36,602 nucleotides of DNA from contig NZ_JARXWL010000028.1 in the NCBI RefSeq assembly GCF_029893325.1, forward strand, positions 1-36,602. Reading direction: 5' to 3'. Under the pieces are notes generated by a model. That model did not search any database, was not told the origin of the DNA, and worked only from the letters and a program-made list of their open reading frames with translations. Of the stretch, positions 9,957-18,436 are shown one piece after another; position 1 is the first letter of the stretch; each line of letters begins with the position of its first letter. This stretch comes from Enterococcus sp. PF1-24. GTDB taxonomy: Bacteria; Bacillota; Bacilli; Lactobacillales; Enterococcaceae. The position numbers and the translations under genes are program-made.

Positions 9957-12245
9957 ATGAAATTTTTAGATGGCGGCTGGTTAGTTAAGGAAGGCTATGA
10001 TATAAAATATGCTGTTCATGTATATGATGTTTTAGTAAAAGAAAACAAAATGATTCTTTATATGCCTTACTCTTATGTCTCTCATAGAGGAGCAACATTA
10101 GATGGCGGATTATTGACGATGGAAGTTTTTAGTCCGCAAGAGGATATTATCGGTGTTAAGTTATACAACTATAAAGGTAGAATGAAAAAAGAAACACAAT
10201 TTGATTTAAATACAGAAGAAATTCATCCTAATATGATTGAGGATGAAGAAAGTTATCGTATAATTTCTGGAGATTTAACAGTAGAAATTACTAAAGGAGA
10301 AAATTTAAATGTAGCTTTCTACTATAAAGATAAGTTAATCACTCAAAGTTTTCCGAGAAGTAAAGCTTATATTATTGATCCTGAAAAACAAGCTTTTATT
10401 AGTGAACAATTAAGTATCAATGTTGACGAAAAAATCTATGGGTTAGGAGAAAGATTTACTAATTTTGTTAAAAATGGTCAAAGTGTAGAGATTTGGAATG
10501 CAGATGGAGGAACCGGAACAGAGCAAGCATATAAAAACATTCCATTTTATATTAGTAATTATGGCTATGGTGTCTTTGTTAATTCACCTGATAAAGTTAG
10601 TTTTGAAGTTGGTAGTGAAAAAGTTTCTCGAGTACAATTCAGTGTTCCTGGGGAAGAATTAGAGTATTATATTATCGCTGGAGAAACATTAAAAGATGTT
10701 TTAGGAAATTATACAGAATTAACTGGAAAACCTAGTTTGCCACCTTCTTGGTCATTTGGGTTATGGTTAAGTACTTCATTTTTAACAGATTATGATGAAA
10801 AGACGGTGAATTCTTTTGTAGATGGTATGATAGAGCGAGATATTCCTCTAGAGGTATTCCATTTTGACTGCTTATGGATGAAGGAGTATGAGTGGTGCAA
10901 TTTCACTTGGGATGAAAGAACTTTTCCAGAACCAAAAAAAATGTTACAGCGGTTAAAATCAAAAGGTTTGAAAATTTGTGTTTGGATTAATCCGTATATT
11001 GGTCAAAAATCACCACTATTTGATGAAGGTATGAAAAATGGATACTTTTTGAAAACTAAAAATGGTGATGTATGGCAATGGGATAAATGGCAAGCCGGAA
11101 TGGCAATTGTTGATTTTACTAATCCAGAAGCAGTTACATGGTATGTGAGCAAATTGAAAACTTTAATTGATATGGGGGTAGATTGCTTTAAAACTGACTT
11201 TGGGGAGCGGATTCCTACAGATGCAGTTTACTTTAATGGAGCTGATGCAGAAAAAATGCATAACTATTATGCATATTTGTATAATGAAATTGTATATAAC
11301 TTTTTGGTGGAAGAAAAAGGTAAACATGAAGCTGTTGTATTTGCTCGTTCAGCTTCTGTTGGCTCACAGAAATTTCCTGTTCACTGGGGGGGAGACAGTA
11401 CTTCGGATTATCCATCTATGGCTGAGTCTTTACGAGCAGGGTTATCATTTGGGTTAGGTGGATTTGGTTACTGGAGTCACGATATATCTGGTTTTGAAGC
11501 GGGGGCTTCTGAGGATATTTATAAACGTTGGACACAATTTGGTTTATTGTCTTCTCATAGTCGTTATCATGGAAGTTGGGAGTACAAAGTCCCATGGTTA
11601 TACGGAGAAGAAGCTGTCGCAGTAACACGTTTTTATACAAAATTAAAACTTTCTCTAATGCCATATCTACAAGCGCAATCTGTACTAACGACTAAAACAG
11701 GAGTTCCTATGATGAGAGCTATGATGCTTGAGTTTACTGATGATATTGCCACTCATACATTAGATCAACAATATATGTTAGGCGAAAATTTATTGGTTGC
11801 TCCAATTTTTAATGAGGATGGGATAGCTAATTTCTATGTGCCAAAAACAAAAGGTGACTGGGTAGACTACTTAACAGGAAAAGTTTATCAAAGTGGTCAA
11901 TGGTATACAGAAAAATATGACTATTTCCATTTACCTCTATTAGTTAGACCGAACTCTATCATTGTTGAAGGAGCGTGTGATACGAAAGCAGAGTATGAGT
12001 ACCATAAAGATGCTAAGATTCATATTTATGTGTGTCAAGATACATTTACTACTCAGAGTGAAGTTTTTGATTCAATTGGAAATGAAGTTGGTAAAGTGGA
12101 AGCATGTTATCGAAATGGGAAAATGCTTGTTAAGCAATCAGGATTTGAAGGAGCTAAAGTAGTTCTTCATTGCATAAATGAACAAGGGAAAGTAGAAGTG
12201 GTATCTGAAAAACTGATATCAGAAGTTTTAGAAATCAGTCTGTAG
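9957..12245 (+). CDS. GH31 alpha-xylosidase
   Basis: This 762-residue cytoplasmic enzyme closely resembles E. coli YicI and Lactobacillus XylQ, which release alpha-1,6-linked xylose from isoprimeverose and xyloglucan oligosaccharides. The nucleophile is D414 in CFKTDFGERIP and the acid/base is D480 in PVHWGGDSTSDY. The flanking segments FARSASVGSQKFP and GFGYWSHDISGFE are characteristic of the YicI branch. There is an N-terminal beta-sandwich and a C-terminal beta domain. I start it at ATG 9957: GAGGTG at 9945-9950 is a ribosome site 6 bases upstream, whereas the in-frame GTG at 9948 lies inside that site. It is the last gene of the locus, ending at a two-way terminator. Confidence 0.93.
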   Translation: MKFLDGGWLVKEGYDIKYAVHVYDVLVKENKMILYMPYSYVSHRGATLDGGLLTMEVFSPQEDIIGVKLYNYKGRMKKETQFDLNTEEIHPNMIEDEESYRIISGDLTVEITKGENLNVAFYYKDKLITQSFPRSKAYIIDPEKQAFISEQLSINVDEKIYGLGERFTNFVKNGQSVEIWNADGGTGTEQAYKNIPFYISNYGYGVFVNSPDKVSFEVGSEKVSRVQFSVPGEELEYYIIAGETLKDVLGNYTELTGKPSLPPSWSFGLWLSTSFLTDYDEKTVNSFVDGMIERDIPLEVFHFDCLWMKEYEWCNFTWDERTFPEPKKMLQRLKSKGLKICVWINPYIGQKSPLFDEGMKNGYFLKTKNGDVWQWDKWQAGMAIVDFTNPEAVTWYVSKLKTLIDMGVDCFKTDFGERIPTDAVYFNGADAEKMHNYYAYLYNEIVYNFLVEEKGKHEAVVFARSASVGSQKFPVHWGGDSTSDYPSMAESLRAGLSFGLGGFGYWSHDISGFEAGASEDIYKRWTQFGLLSSHSRYHGSWEYKVPWLYGEEAVAVTRFYTKLKLSLMPYLQAQSVLTTKTGVPMMRAMMLEFTDDIATHTLDQQYMLGENLLVAPIFNEDGIANFYVPKTKGDWVDYLTGKVYQSGQWYTEKYDYFHLPLLVRPNSIIVEGACDTKAEYEYHKDAKIHIYVCQDTFTTQSEVFDSIGNEVGKVEACYRNGKMLVKQSGFEGAKVVLHCINEQGKVEVVSEKLISEVLEISL

Positions 12246-12268
12246 AATAGAAAAATTGTTAGAAACTA

Positions 12269-12310
12269 GAAGGGTGAGGTAAAATCAAATTTGATTTTAC
12301 CTCACCCTTT
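12269..12310. terminator. Bidirectional terminator between the GH31 and histidine kinase genes
   Basis: This palindrome has 20-bp perfect arms (12270-12289 and 12290-12309) and no unpaired centre, beginning AAGGGTGAGGTAAAA. In RNA the middle bases would open to form a small loop. The arms end in A/T-rich sequence on both sides. It lies between convergent genes and can end transcripts from both. Confidence 0.85.
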
Positions 12311-12324
12311 GAATAGAAAATAAT

Positions 12325-13245
12325 TTACTCAATCCCAATTACAAACTCTTTAGTAAAATCCCCCGCAGCATCATTAAGCACAATCGTAAAACCGTGTTTC
12401 TCCAAAATTGATTTAGTAATCGCTAAACCTAAGCCACTGCCAGAAATTTCTCGTTCTTGTTGATTTGCACTAACGAAGGGGTGAAATAATTTCTCTCGCA
12501 TAGCTGGTGGGATTTTGGCGCCATTATCAATAAATTTGAGATAAAAATGCTTTTCAACGTTTGTTAATTCGATTTTTAGCGTGGTACCGCTAGGATTATG
12601 TTTACAGGCGTTAATAATTAAATTGGCAAAAGCTCGTTTTAATTCAATTTGGTCCACTAGTAATTCAACTGGCTGAGAAGGATTCAATTGCAGATCTAAA
12701 TTTATTTGATACTCTTCAAATAAATCATAATGCTCAGCGATTATTTCTCGTAAAAGTTTTTCTAAATTAGTTTCACTTAAGTTTAATTGAAATTCATCGG
12801 AGTTTAATTTAGTGTATTGGAACATTAAATCTAACAATTCATTAGAAAGTAGAGCTTTTTGATGGATGATTTTTAATAACTCCGCTTGCTCGGTAGGGTT
12901 GGTAGTTACTTGATCATCCAAAGCTTTTGAAAAACCAATAATGGTGGTTAACGGTGTTTTCAAATCGTGAGCGATGTTAGCAAATAATAAATTTTGTTCT
13001 TGCAGATTTTTTTTGCTTTGTATAGTGATTGATTTATTGACGCGTCGATAAAATAAAATCGAGTACAGAATAAAAATTATGATTTGTAATAAAAAATAGC
13101 TGACTAACGCTAAGTACATAAGTGCTTGATTATCAAGCGTGTTGACTAACGCGTCAAATAAGCTATCTAAGATGGAAAGACTGACAACTAGTAAACCTGC
13201 GAAAATTAGGAAATTTTTAAAAATAAAGCTTCTTAGTTTATTCAT
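12325..13245 (-). CDS. Two-component sensor histidine kinase
   Basis: This 306-residue membrane kinase has two N-terminal transmembrane helices (about 11-32 and 46-66) separated by a very short outer loop of about 14 residues. The dimerisation/phosphoacceptor helix follows, with H93 in NIAHDLKTPLT. The ATPase domain has the N box (NLIINACKHN), G1 (FIDNGAKIPP) and G2 (GSGLGLAITKS). So small an outer loop cannot form a typical sensor domain, suggesting it senses within the membrane or through a partner. The serine hydrolase with four membrane helices encoded first in the same operon is an obvious candidate. Its start overlaps the regulator gene by 8 bases, so the pair is coupled. Confidence 0.93.
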   Translation of the reverse strand: MNKLRSFIFKNFLIFAGLLVVSLSILDSLFDALVNTLDNQALMYLALVSYFLLQIIIFILYSILFYRRVNKSITIQSKKNLQEQNLLFANIAHDLKTPLTTIIGFSKALDDQVTTNPTEQAELLKIIHQKALLSNELLDLMFQYTKLNSDEFQLNLSETNLEKLLREIIAEHYDLFEEYQINLDLQLNPSQPVELLVDQIELKRAFANLIINACKHNPSGTTLKIELTNVEKHFYLKFIDNGAKIPPAMREKLFHPFVSANQQEREISGSGLGLAITKSILEKHGFTIVLNDAAGDFTKEFVIGIE

Positions 13246-13921
13246 GAGGTTTCTCCAGTCGATACCCTAAACCACGAATCGTTTTAATATGTTCTGGGCC
13301 GACTTTTTCTCGCAATTTACTAATCATAACGCGAATGGCGTTGTCATCAACGGCTTTATCCACCCAACCAATCTCATAAAGATGGTCTTTAGTAAAAACT
13401 CTGCCAGGAGCTTCCATCATTTCTTTGAAAACGCGAAATTCAGTAGCTGATAAATCAATGATTTCACTGTCTTTAATTAATTGACAAGTAGTGACGTTTA
13501 AGATTAATTGACCCACTTGAATGTTTTGTGGTTCTTGCTTAGGAGAGGCGCCTAATTGATGAAATCTGCGTAAAGTTGCTTTGACTCTGGCGACAACTTC
13601 TAAAGCATCAAAGGGTTTAGTAATATAATCGTCAGCTCCTAGTTCCAAGCCGAATATCCGGTCAGAAGAGTCGATGCAAGCGGAAATAACCATAATTGGC
13701 ACATTGCTTTTGGCCCTAACTTTTTTGATTAGTTCAAAGCCGTTGATTTCCGGCATCATGATATCAATTAGTAATAAATCAAAATTTTCTTGGTTCAATA
13801 ATTCCCAAGCGGTTAAGCCGTTACTAGCTTCAGTGATTTGAATATCATCTTTTTCAAGATAAAGTTTTAGTAAGCGAATGATATCTTTTTCATCATCAGC
13901 CACTAATAGTTTATATTTCAT
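13238..13921 (-). CDS. OmpR-family response regulator
   Basis: This 227-residue regulator pairs with the adjacent kinase. The receiver domain has the acidic pair D9-D10, phosphoacceptor D53 (LLLIDIMMPEING) and the TKPF lysine. A C-terminal winged helix (about 130-225, ending GLGYRLE) binds DNA. I start it at ATG 13921, with GAGG 8 bases upstream. The reading frame stays open back to 14005, but that stretch overlaps the preceding gene and does not look like receiver sequence. Tandem 11-bp repeats before the hydrolase gene are its likely target, implying autoregulation of the operon. Confidence 0.93.
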   Translation of the reverse strand: MKYKLLVADDEKDIIRLLKLYLEKDDIQITEASNGLTAWELLNQENFDLLLIDIMMPEINGFELIKKVRAKSNVPIMVISACIDSSDRIFGLELGADDYITKPFDALEVVARVKATLRRFHQLGASPKQEPQNIQVGQLILNVTTCQLIKDSEIIDLSATEFRVFKEMMEAPGRVFTKDHLYEIGWVDKAVDDNAIRVMISKLREKVGPEHIKTIRGLGYRLEKPHE

Positions 13922-13952
13922 AAAGAAACCTCGCAAATTTTCATTTTTTTGA

Positions 13953-15806
13953 CTAAAAACTCCAAAAATTGAACCATTCCCAATAAAGTACATTGGCGAT
14001 GACAAATAGATTTAAAATCAGCCAAACTTTTCCGGAAAGTTTTAATGGTAGGTTTTTGGCTTTTTTCAGTCGTAAGTAGCTTGTTATCAGTAGCGTGAGT
14101 GTTGCTAAGATTATGATACTACATTTAATAGCGGTCTGAACATAATAAATGTCGCCAGGTATTAAAATGATTGAATAAACAAGTGCGGCAATCACAAGTA
14201 CCGCAAAACTAGTAATTAAGTAAAGTCTGCGTAATTCATTTTTTTGTACCGTCTTTTTACGTAAAGTAAGGTAAAGCCATTTAAGTCCTTTAATAATTAA
14301 ACTGAGTAAGTGATAAATAATCGCTAGCAAGAAAATTAGTAATAAAATAGTGTGAGCGACAAAGGAAAAGGTGCTGATTTTTTGATCATCTTGAGTATAA
14401 GATTCAATTGCTGTTTTGCCATTAGGGAGTAGTTTGATCGCACTTAAATATTTAGTTCCGTTGCCATCATCGGTTAAAAATAAATTATCAGCAATTTGGG
14501 TTCTTTTTAACATGCCGGCAAATTCATATGTGGTAGGACTGGTTTGATTCCACCATGAAAAACTCAAAAATTTATTAATTTTATAAACCCCGTGAGCAAT
14601 ATTTATACGAGGAGAAGTGTAAATGCCGCTGACATCAGTAGGCCGCAAATCATTAGTGGCTTTTTTTGAATATTCACCAAAAATCACTTCTAAGAGGCCG
14701 TAATTATAACTAGTTTCATAAATTTCATTGGTCATCACTACCATACCAACTTTGGTTGTTGGATCAAAAAAGAGGCTAGAAGTACAGGCTTGGGTGTTGC
14801 CAGAATGACCGATAACGCCATTGCCATAAGGTAAAGACCACATTCCATGATGAATGCGGGGAATATCAGAATCAGTAAAATTCAAACTGGCTGTGTGAAA
14901 TTCTGTTAACGTTTCTGCTTTTTCAAAAAGTGGGGATTGCTGGTTTTCATCAGGAAGCAAGGCTTTTAAAAAACGGGTGAAATCAGTTAAAGTTCCTGCA
15001 GCAGCGCCAGCGGGATAAAGCTGAATATAGATTAAACCAGTGCCTAATTTTTCATAGCCACCTTCATAAATAGAATAAGCTTTCAAATTTTCTCGCTGTT
15101 TTTCAACCCAAGGGTTATCGGAACGATCGGTTTTGACAGAAGTTTGTTGCATATTTAAAGGTTTAAAAATATTTTCATTAACATATTGATAAAATTCTTT
15201 GCCACTGACCTGTTCAACAATGTAAGCTGCTAGCGCTGCGCCCCAATTTGAATAGGAACAAACTTTATCAGGTTGATAAATCTGGGCTGGTTGGGTAATT
15301 TTTAGAGCTGCTTCTAAGCTGAGAATTTCTGTTTTATTAGTGGTTTCAGCTGCACCGTAAACCAATTCTTGAAAGCCTGCGGTGTGATTCATTAAATGAG
15401 TTAAAGTAATTTTATCAGCATATTTAAGTTTAGTTAAAAAATTTTCTGGTAGATAAGTTTTGATATCTTCATTTAAATCAAGTTTACCAGCTTCTTTTAA
15501 TTGCATGATACTAGTCCAAATTAATAGTTTGCTAGCAGAGCCCCATTCGTAGACGGTATTTTCTGAAGCGGATTTAGCATTTTCGATATTTTCATAGCCA
15601 TAATATTTTTCAATAGTTGTTTCTTGACCATTGACGACGGCTACCGAAACAGAAGCAGTGTAATCCTTTCTTTCTTCAATATAAGCATCTATCTTAGTTG
15701 CTAAAGTGTTGTCTATAACAGAAGTTGGCTGTTCTTCTGCAAAAACTGGAGCGACATTTCCTAATAAAGATAAACCAATAATGGTGATAATCGCTAATTT
15801 TTTCAT
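13953..15806 (-). CDS. Beta-lactamase-family serine hydrolase with four C-terminal membrane helices
   Basis: This 617-residue protein has a signal peptide (about 1-23, ending FAEE) and a beta-lactamase class C / PBP-like domain at about 30-375. The serine motif is S90-A-S-K93, the second motif Y185-S-N187, and the third H334-S-G336. A linker beta region follows, then four transmembrane helices (about 484-506, 528-549, 559-578, 594-611). The catalytic part lies outside the cell. Such enzymes are D,D-peptidases, esterases or penicillin-binding-like proteins; real beta-lactam hydrolysis cannot be assumed. It is the first gene of an operon with the two-component system, just 31 bases before the regulator start, so it may take part in, or answer to, envelope stress sensing. 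Confidence 0.85.
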   Translation of the reverse strand: MKKLAIITIIGLSLLGNVAPVFAEEQPTSVIDNTLATKIDAYIEERKDYTASVSVAVVNGQETTIEKYYGYENIENAKSASENTVYEWGSASKLLIWTSIMQLKEAGKLDLNEDIKTYLPENFLTKLKYADKITLTHLMNHTAGFQELVYGAAETTNKTEILSLEAALKITQPAQIYQPDKVCSYSNWGAALAAYIVEQVSGKEFYQYVNENIFKPLNMQQTSVKTDRSDNPWVEKQRENLKAYSIYEGGYEKLGTGLIYIQLYPAGAAAGTLTDFTRFLKALLPDENQQSPLFEKAETLTEFHTASLNFTDSDIPRIHHGMWSLPYGNGVIGHSGNTQACTSSLFFDPTTKVGMVVMTNEIYETSYNYGLLEVIFGEYSKKATNDLRPTDVSGIYTSPRINIAHGVYKINKFLSFSWWNQTSPTTYEFAGMLKRTQIADNLFLTDDGNGTKYLSAIKLLPNGKTAIESYTQDDQKISTFSFVAHTILLLIFLLAIIYHLLSLIIKGLKWLYLTLRKKTVQKNELRRLYLITSFAVLVIAALVYSIILIPGDIYYVQTAIKCSIIILATLTLLITSYLRLKKAKNLPLKLSGKVWLILNLFVIANVLYWEWFNFWSF

Positions 15807-15840
15807 AAAATCCTCCGTGTTTTGATAATTGTTTAAGGAA

Positions 15841-15846
15841 AGTATA
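15841..15846 (-). promoter_or_regulatory. -10 box of the serine hydrolase operon
   Basis: On the minus strand TATACT lies about 35 bases before the start codon. No good -35 hexamer is present at the right distance, which suits a promoter that depends on an activator bound at the repeats just upstream. Confidence 0.5.
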
Positions 15847-15872
15847 CGGGGATTTCCTTTCGTTAATAGTTG

Positions 15873-15894
15873 CTGAACATTAACTGAATATTAA
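15873..15894 (-). promoter_or_regulatory. Tandem 11-bp direct repeat, likely response-regulator site
   Basis: On the plus strand CTGAACATTAA is followed directly by CTGAATATTAA, identical at 10 of 11 positions. An 11-bp period puts both half sites on one face of the helix, as for OmpR-family dimers. Relative to the minus-strand -10 box it would cover about -39 to -60. The adjacent OmpR-family regulator is the inferred binder. Confidence 0.65.
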
Positions 15895-15919
15895 ATAGGC
15901 TATTTTTTCAAGGAAAGCT

Positions 15920-15948
15920 TTGATAGTTAAACTCTGGTTTGTTACAAT
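15920..15948 (+). promoter_or_regulatory. Promoter of the flavodoxin-GNAT pair
   Basis: TTGATA (15920-15925) and TACAAT (15943-15948) have a 17-base spacer and lie about 45 bases before the flavodoxin start. Confidence 0.7.
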
Positions 15949-15992
15949 CGATAATAACTAATTCCTATTGGTTGTAGAAATGAGGGATAGAA

Positions 15993-16499
15993 TTGGAAAA
16001 TTTAGTGATTTATGCTTCTAAACGAGGCAGTACCAAAATTTACGCGCAAACATTTGTAAAGGAACATCATTATCCTATCGCTGATTATCGAAAAGTTTCC
16101 ACGGAACAATTAGTAGCTGCTGACAGAATTATCTACTTTGGTTCCGTTTATGCTGGCAAAGTTACTGGCTTAGCTGCTTTGAAAAAGAAGCTGAATAAGA
16201 AACTGCCAATTGTGGTGATTTCAGTGGGTTTAACTTCAAAAAAAGATTATGATTTATTGGCAGCAATTCAAAAGGGGATTTTAACAGAGTTTCCTGAAGC
16301 CATGACTTTTCATCTACGCGGGGCTTTAACGCAAGCGCAATTAAATATTGCTGAAAAAATGTTATTAAAAATGTTAAGCAAAACTAATAAAACGCAATCT
16401 GAGGAAGTTTCTGAAATGGTTTTAGCGATTAGAAAAGTTGTTGCTGAAGGTAGTGTGGATTATTTTGATTTGGCTAATTTAACTGAAATTCAATTATAA
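15993..16499 (+). CDS. Flavodoxin-domain protein (HemG-like)
   Basis: This 168-residue protein opens with VIYASKRGSTKIYAQ, the FMN phosphate-binding loop of the flavodoxin_5 / HemG group. HemG is a menaquinone-linked protoporphyrinogen oxidase; in lactic acid bacteria homologues are usually of unknown function, and no heme genes are nearby. It starts with TTG at 15993, with GAGGG 5 bases upstream and no better ATG. The acetyltransferase gene begins 32 bases after its stop, probably in the same transcript. Confidence 0.8.
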   Translation: MENLVIYASKRGSTKIYAQTFVKEHHYPIADYRKVSTEQLVAADRIIYFGSVYAGKVTGLAALKKKLNKKLPIVVISVGLTSKKDYDLLAAIQKGILTEFPEAMTFHLRGALTQAQLNIAEKMLLKMLSKTNKTQSEEVSEMVLAIRKVVAEGSVDYFDLANLTEIQL

Positions 16500-16531
16500 T
16501 AAAACTGATATTTTTGGAAGGTGGAGAGAAT

Positions 16532-17104
16532 ATGTTAACACATGTTGGCACAAAAACAATAACAACCAAAAGATTAATTTTAAGGCGCTTTGAGTACAGT
16601 GATAGCGAGGATATGTTGAAGTATTGGGTAGCTGATCCGAAAATTCAATCCATGTATTCCGAACCTTGTTATCAAACGACAGAGGCAGTTAAGGAATTAT
16701 TAACTAAATATATTGCTGCTTATCAAAATGAGGCTTATTATCGTTGGGCAATCATTGAAAAAGAAGCAAATCTTTGTATCGGTCAAATTGCTATTTTTCT
16801 AGTAGATGATAAAAATCATTTTTGTGAAATTGAATATTGTGTGGGTGGGCAATTTCAAAGAAAAGGCTATTGTAGTGAAGCGGTGCAAGCCATAATTGAC
16901 TATGCCTTTAAGGAGATTAACCTTCATAAAATGCAAGTTTGTCATAAAGAAAATAATCTGCCTTCCAAAGCTGTGATTGAAAAATGTGGTTTTACTTATG
17001 AAGGAAAATTACGCGATTATTTTTATATGGAGGAACAATACGTTAGCCGTTTATATTATTCAATGCTAAGAAGCGAGTGGGAAGTCAATAAAATAAATGC
17101 ATAA
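16532..17104 (+). CDS. GNAT N-acetyltransferase, RimJ/RimL type
   Basis: This 190-residue acetyl-CoA-dependent acetyltransferase has the RimJ/RimL-type opening TTKRLILRRFEYSD. The acetyl-CoA loop region is QFQRKGYCSEAVQAI, with the C-terminal block LPSKAVIEKCGFTYEGKLRDY. The substrate may be a protein N-terminus, an amino sugar or an antibiotic; the sequence does not decide. I start it at ATG 16532, which follows GGAAGGTGGAGAG; a TTG at 16514 would begin inside that ribosome site. A terminator follows. Confidence 0.88.
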   Translation: MLTHVGTKTITTKRLILRRFEYSDSEDMLKYWVADPKIQSMYSEPCYQTTEAVKELLTKYIAAYQNEAYYRWAIIEKEANLCIGQIAIFLVDDKNHFCEIEYCVGGQFQRKGYCSEAVQAIIDYAFKEINLHKMQVCHKENNLPSKAVIEKCGFTYEGKLRDYFYMEEQYVSRLYYSMLRSEWEVNKINA

Positions 17105-17112
17105 ATAGATAG

Positions 17113-17155
17113 AAGTGAGTAGGATATGTTTAAAAATATTTTACTCACTTTTTTA
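17113..17155 (+). terminator. Terminator after the acetyltransferase gene
   Basis: AAGTGAGTA (17113-17121) pairs with TACTCACTT (17142-17150), followed by a run of T. The stem is 9 bp with a 20-base loop. Confidence 0.8.
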
Positions 17156-17177
17156 TTTGCTAAAGCTATAAAAAAGT

Positions 17178-17208
17178 TTGACGCGAACACTGTGTCCGCG
17201 TTTATAAT
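17178..17208 (+). promoter_or_regulatory. Promoter with 19-bp spacer and a GC-rich dyad, no gene downstream
   Basis: TTGACG (17178-17183) and a perfect TATAAT (17203-17208) are 19 bases apart. In between, ACGCGAACAC-T-GTGTCCGCGT (17181-17201) is a near-perfect dyad with one mismatch. A 19-bp spacer with a dyad is the hallmark of MerR-controlled promoters. It points toward the 3' end of the merR gene, which is on the opposite strand, and only tiny frames follow. It may be left from a lost gene or drive an antisense RNA. Confidence 0.6.
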
Positions 17209-17240
17209 GAGGAGAATAAGTGTTTCGGAGGGACTTTTTG

Positions 17241-17714
17241 CTATTTCAACAGTTGCTCAGTTAATATTTTTCTGTCAGTAAGAAAATCACCTGTTAGCTG
17301 GAGACTTTCTTTAAAAGCTTGCGATTCTTCAGTGAAGCTTGTGTAGTTAATCTTTTCTGCTAGCATTTCTTGATAGAAGTTAGTTTTAGCCTCTAGCCAT
17401 TTTAAGGAATTGAGCATGTTTGCAATGCGAGTTTCTACGGTTTTTTTATACATTTTAATCAGTTGATAGCGCTCTGAAGATGTTGTTGGACCGATTTTTA
17501 AAAGTTGACTATAATTACGAATTTCTTTAATAGGAATTTCGGCTGCGCGCATTAAAATAATCATTTGTAGCCATTCAATATTCTGACTGGAATAAATTCG
17601 TGCGCCACTACTATTACGCTGAATGGTAGGGAGTAAGTCCGCTTTTTCATAATAGTGCAGCGTGGGAATCGTTGTATTTAACATTTCAGCAACTTCATGA
17701 GGATTATAATACAT
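17241..17714 (-). CDS. MerR-family transcription regulator
   Basis: This 157-residue regulator has an N-terminal MerR helix-turn-helix (residues 5-24) in which HYYEK corresponds to the usual RYYE. The second helix pair contains ARIYSSQNIEWLQMI. A long coiled-coil dimerisation helix (about 80-120) follows, then a short C-terminal effector segment. No Cys suited to metal binding is present, so it resembles the AdhR/NmlR stress-sensing branch in general form. It follows the flavodoxin gene by 15 bases on the same strand, and the promoter of that pair has MerR-type geometry, implying autoregulation. Confidence 0.88.
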   Translation of the reverse strand: MYYNPHEVAEMLNTTIPTLHYYEKADLLPTIQRNSSGARIYSSQNIEWLQMIILMRAAEIPIKEIRNYSQLLKIGPTTSSERYQLIKMYKKTVETRIANMLNSLKWLEAKTNFYQEMLAEKINYTSFTEESQAFKESLQLTGDFLTDRKILTEQLLK

Positions 17715-17729
17715 TTTAGAGCTCCTTTT

Positions 17730-18410
17730 CTATTTTTTCAAAAGCTTGGGGTTCTTTTGCCAGCGGTTAATGATACCTTGATTGTGTTCACTTTTTTTCA
17801 AAACAAAGGGTTTAATGCCAAATTTGAAAATAATCGCATGAAAAATAGTTTGAAAAAGAAATTTTCGTTGTTGTTTTATATCATAATCGAATTTTTTCGC
17901 TAATTTTGAAATTTTATTTTTTAACTTGGGCTGTTTTAAAGGAGAATGGTTAAAAGGAGTGGTACAGATAATTTTACCACTTAGTTGAGCTCCCGCATAT
18001 TGTAGTAGTTGATTTAATGCTTTGCTAGCCGTTCTATTACCATAATTTTTGCCAGTGACGACACTAATGGCATATTTTTCATAAAGGAGTTGTTCCGTAA
18101 TTAAATGGGAGCGGTCTAAGAGAGTTTTTAACTGACCGGAAATATTACTGGAGTAAGTGGGTGAACCAATGATGATGCCTTCTGCAGCTTCTATCGTTAA
18201 AGAAAAAGCTTCGGCGTCATCTCTGATAAAGCAAGGACCTTTACGATAACAGTAGCAACAGCCAGTACAGGCTTTAAATGTCAGTTCGTTAATTTCATAA
18301 TAGTCAATTTCATTGCCTAAAAGTGATAATTCTTCAGCGAGTTGGCGTAATATTTTTGCAGTAGCACCTTTTTTTCGGGGACTACCATTAAGGATAATTA
18401 TTTTTGCCAT
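17730..18410 (-). CDS. NAD(P)H-dependent FMN reductase-like flavoprotein
   Basis: This 226-residue protein has the flavodoxin-like fold. The FMN phosphate loop is ILNGSPRKKGAT (residues 6-17). A Cys cluster, FKACTGCCYCYRKGPC, sits where iron-sulfur flavoproteins of this family bind a cluster or use redox Cys. IIIGSPTYSSNISGQLK contacts the flavin. It likely reduces quinones or other electrophiles. GAGGAAAAATA precedes ATG 18410. It is the first gene of the flavodoxin-merR operon, so it is the probable target of the MerR regulator. Confidence 0.87.
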   Translation of the reverse strand: MAKIIILNGSPRKKGATAKILRQLAEELSLLGNEIDYYEINELTFKACTGCCYCYRKGPCFIRDDAEAFSLTIEAAEGIIIGSPTYSSNISGQLKTLLDRSHLITEQLLYEKYAISVVTGKNYGNRTASKALNQLLQYAGAQLSGKIICTTPFNHSPLKQPKLKNKISKLAKKFDYDIKQQRKFLFQTIFHAIIFKFGIKPFVLKKSEHNQGIINRWQKNPKLLKK

Positions 18411-18436
18411 TATTTTTCCTCATTTCTTTTTCTTTG

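Noticed and set aside
13922-14005. N-terminal extension of the response regulator back to 14005
   Set aside because: It overlaps the end of the serine hydrolase gene, lacks receiver-domain sequence, and ATG 13921 has its own ribosome site and the normal family start.
16514-16531. TTG start of the acetyltransferase gene
   Set aside because: It falls at the start of the ribosome-site stretch GGAAGGTGGAGAG that serves ATG 16532.
17697-17903. Plus-strand frame opposite the flavodoxin gene
   Set aside because: It is antisense to a conserved gene and has no family resemblance.
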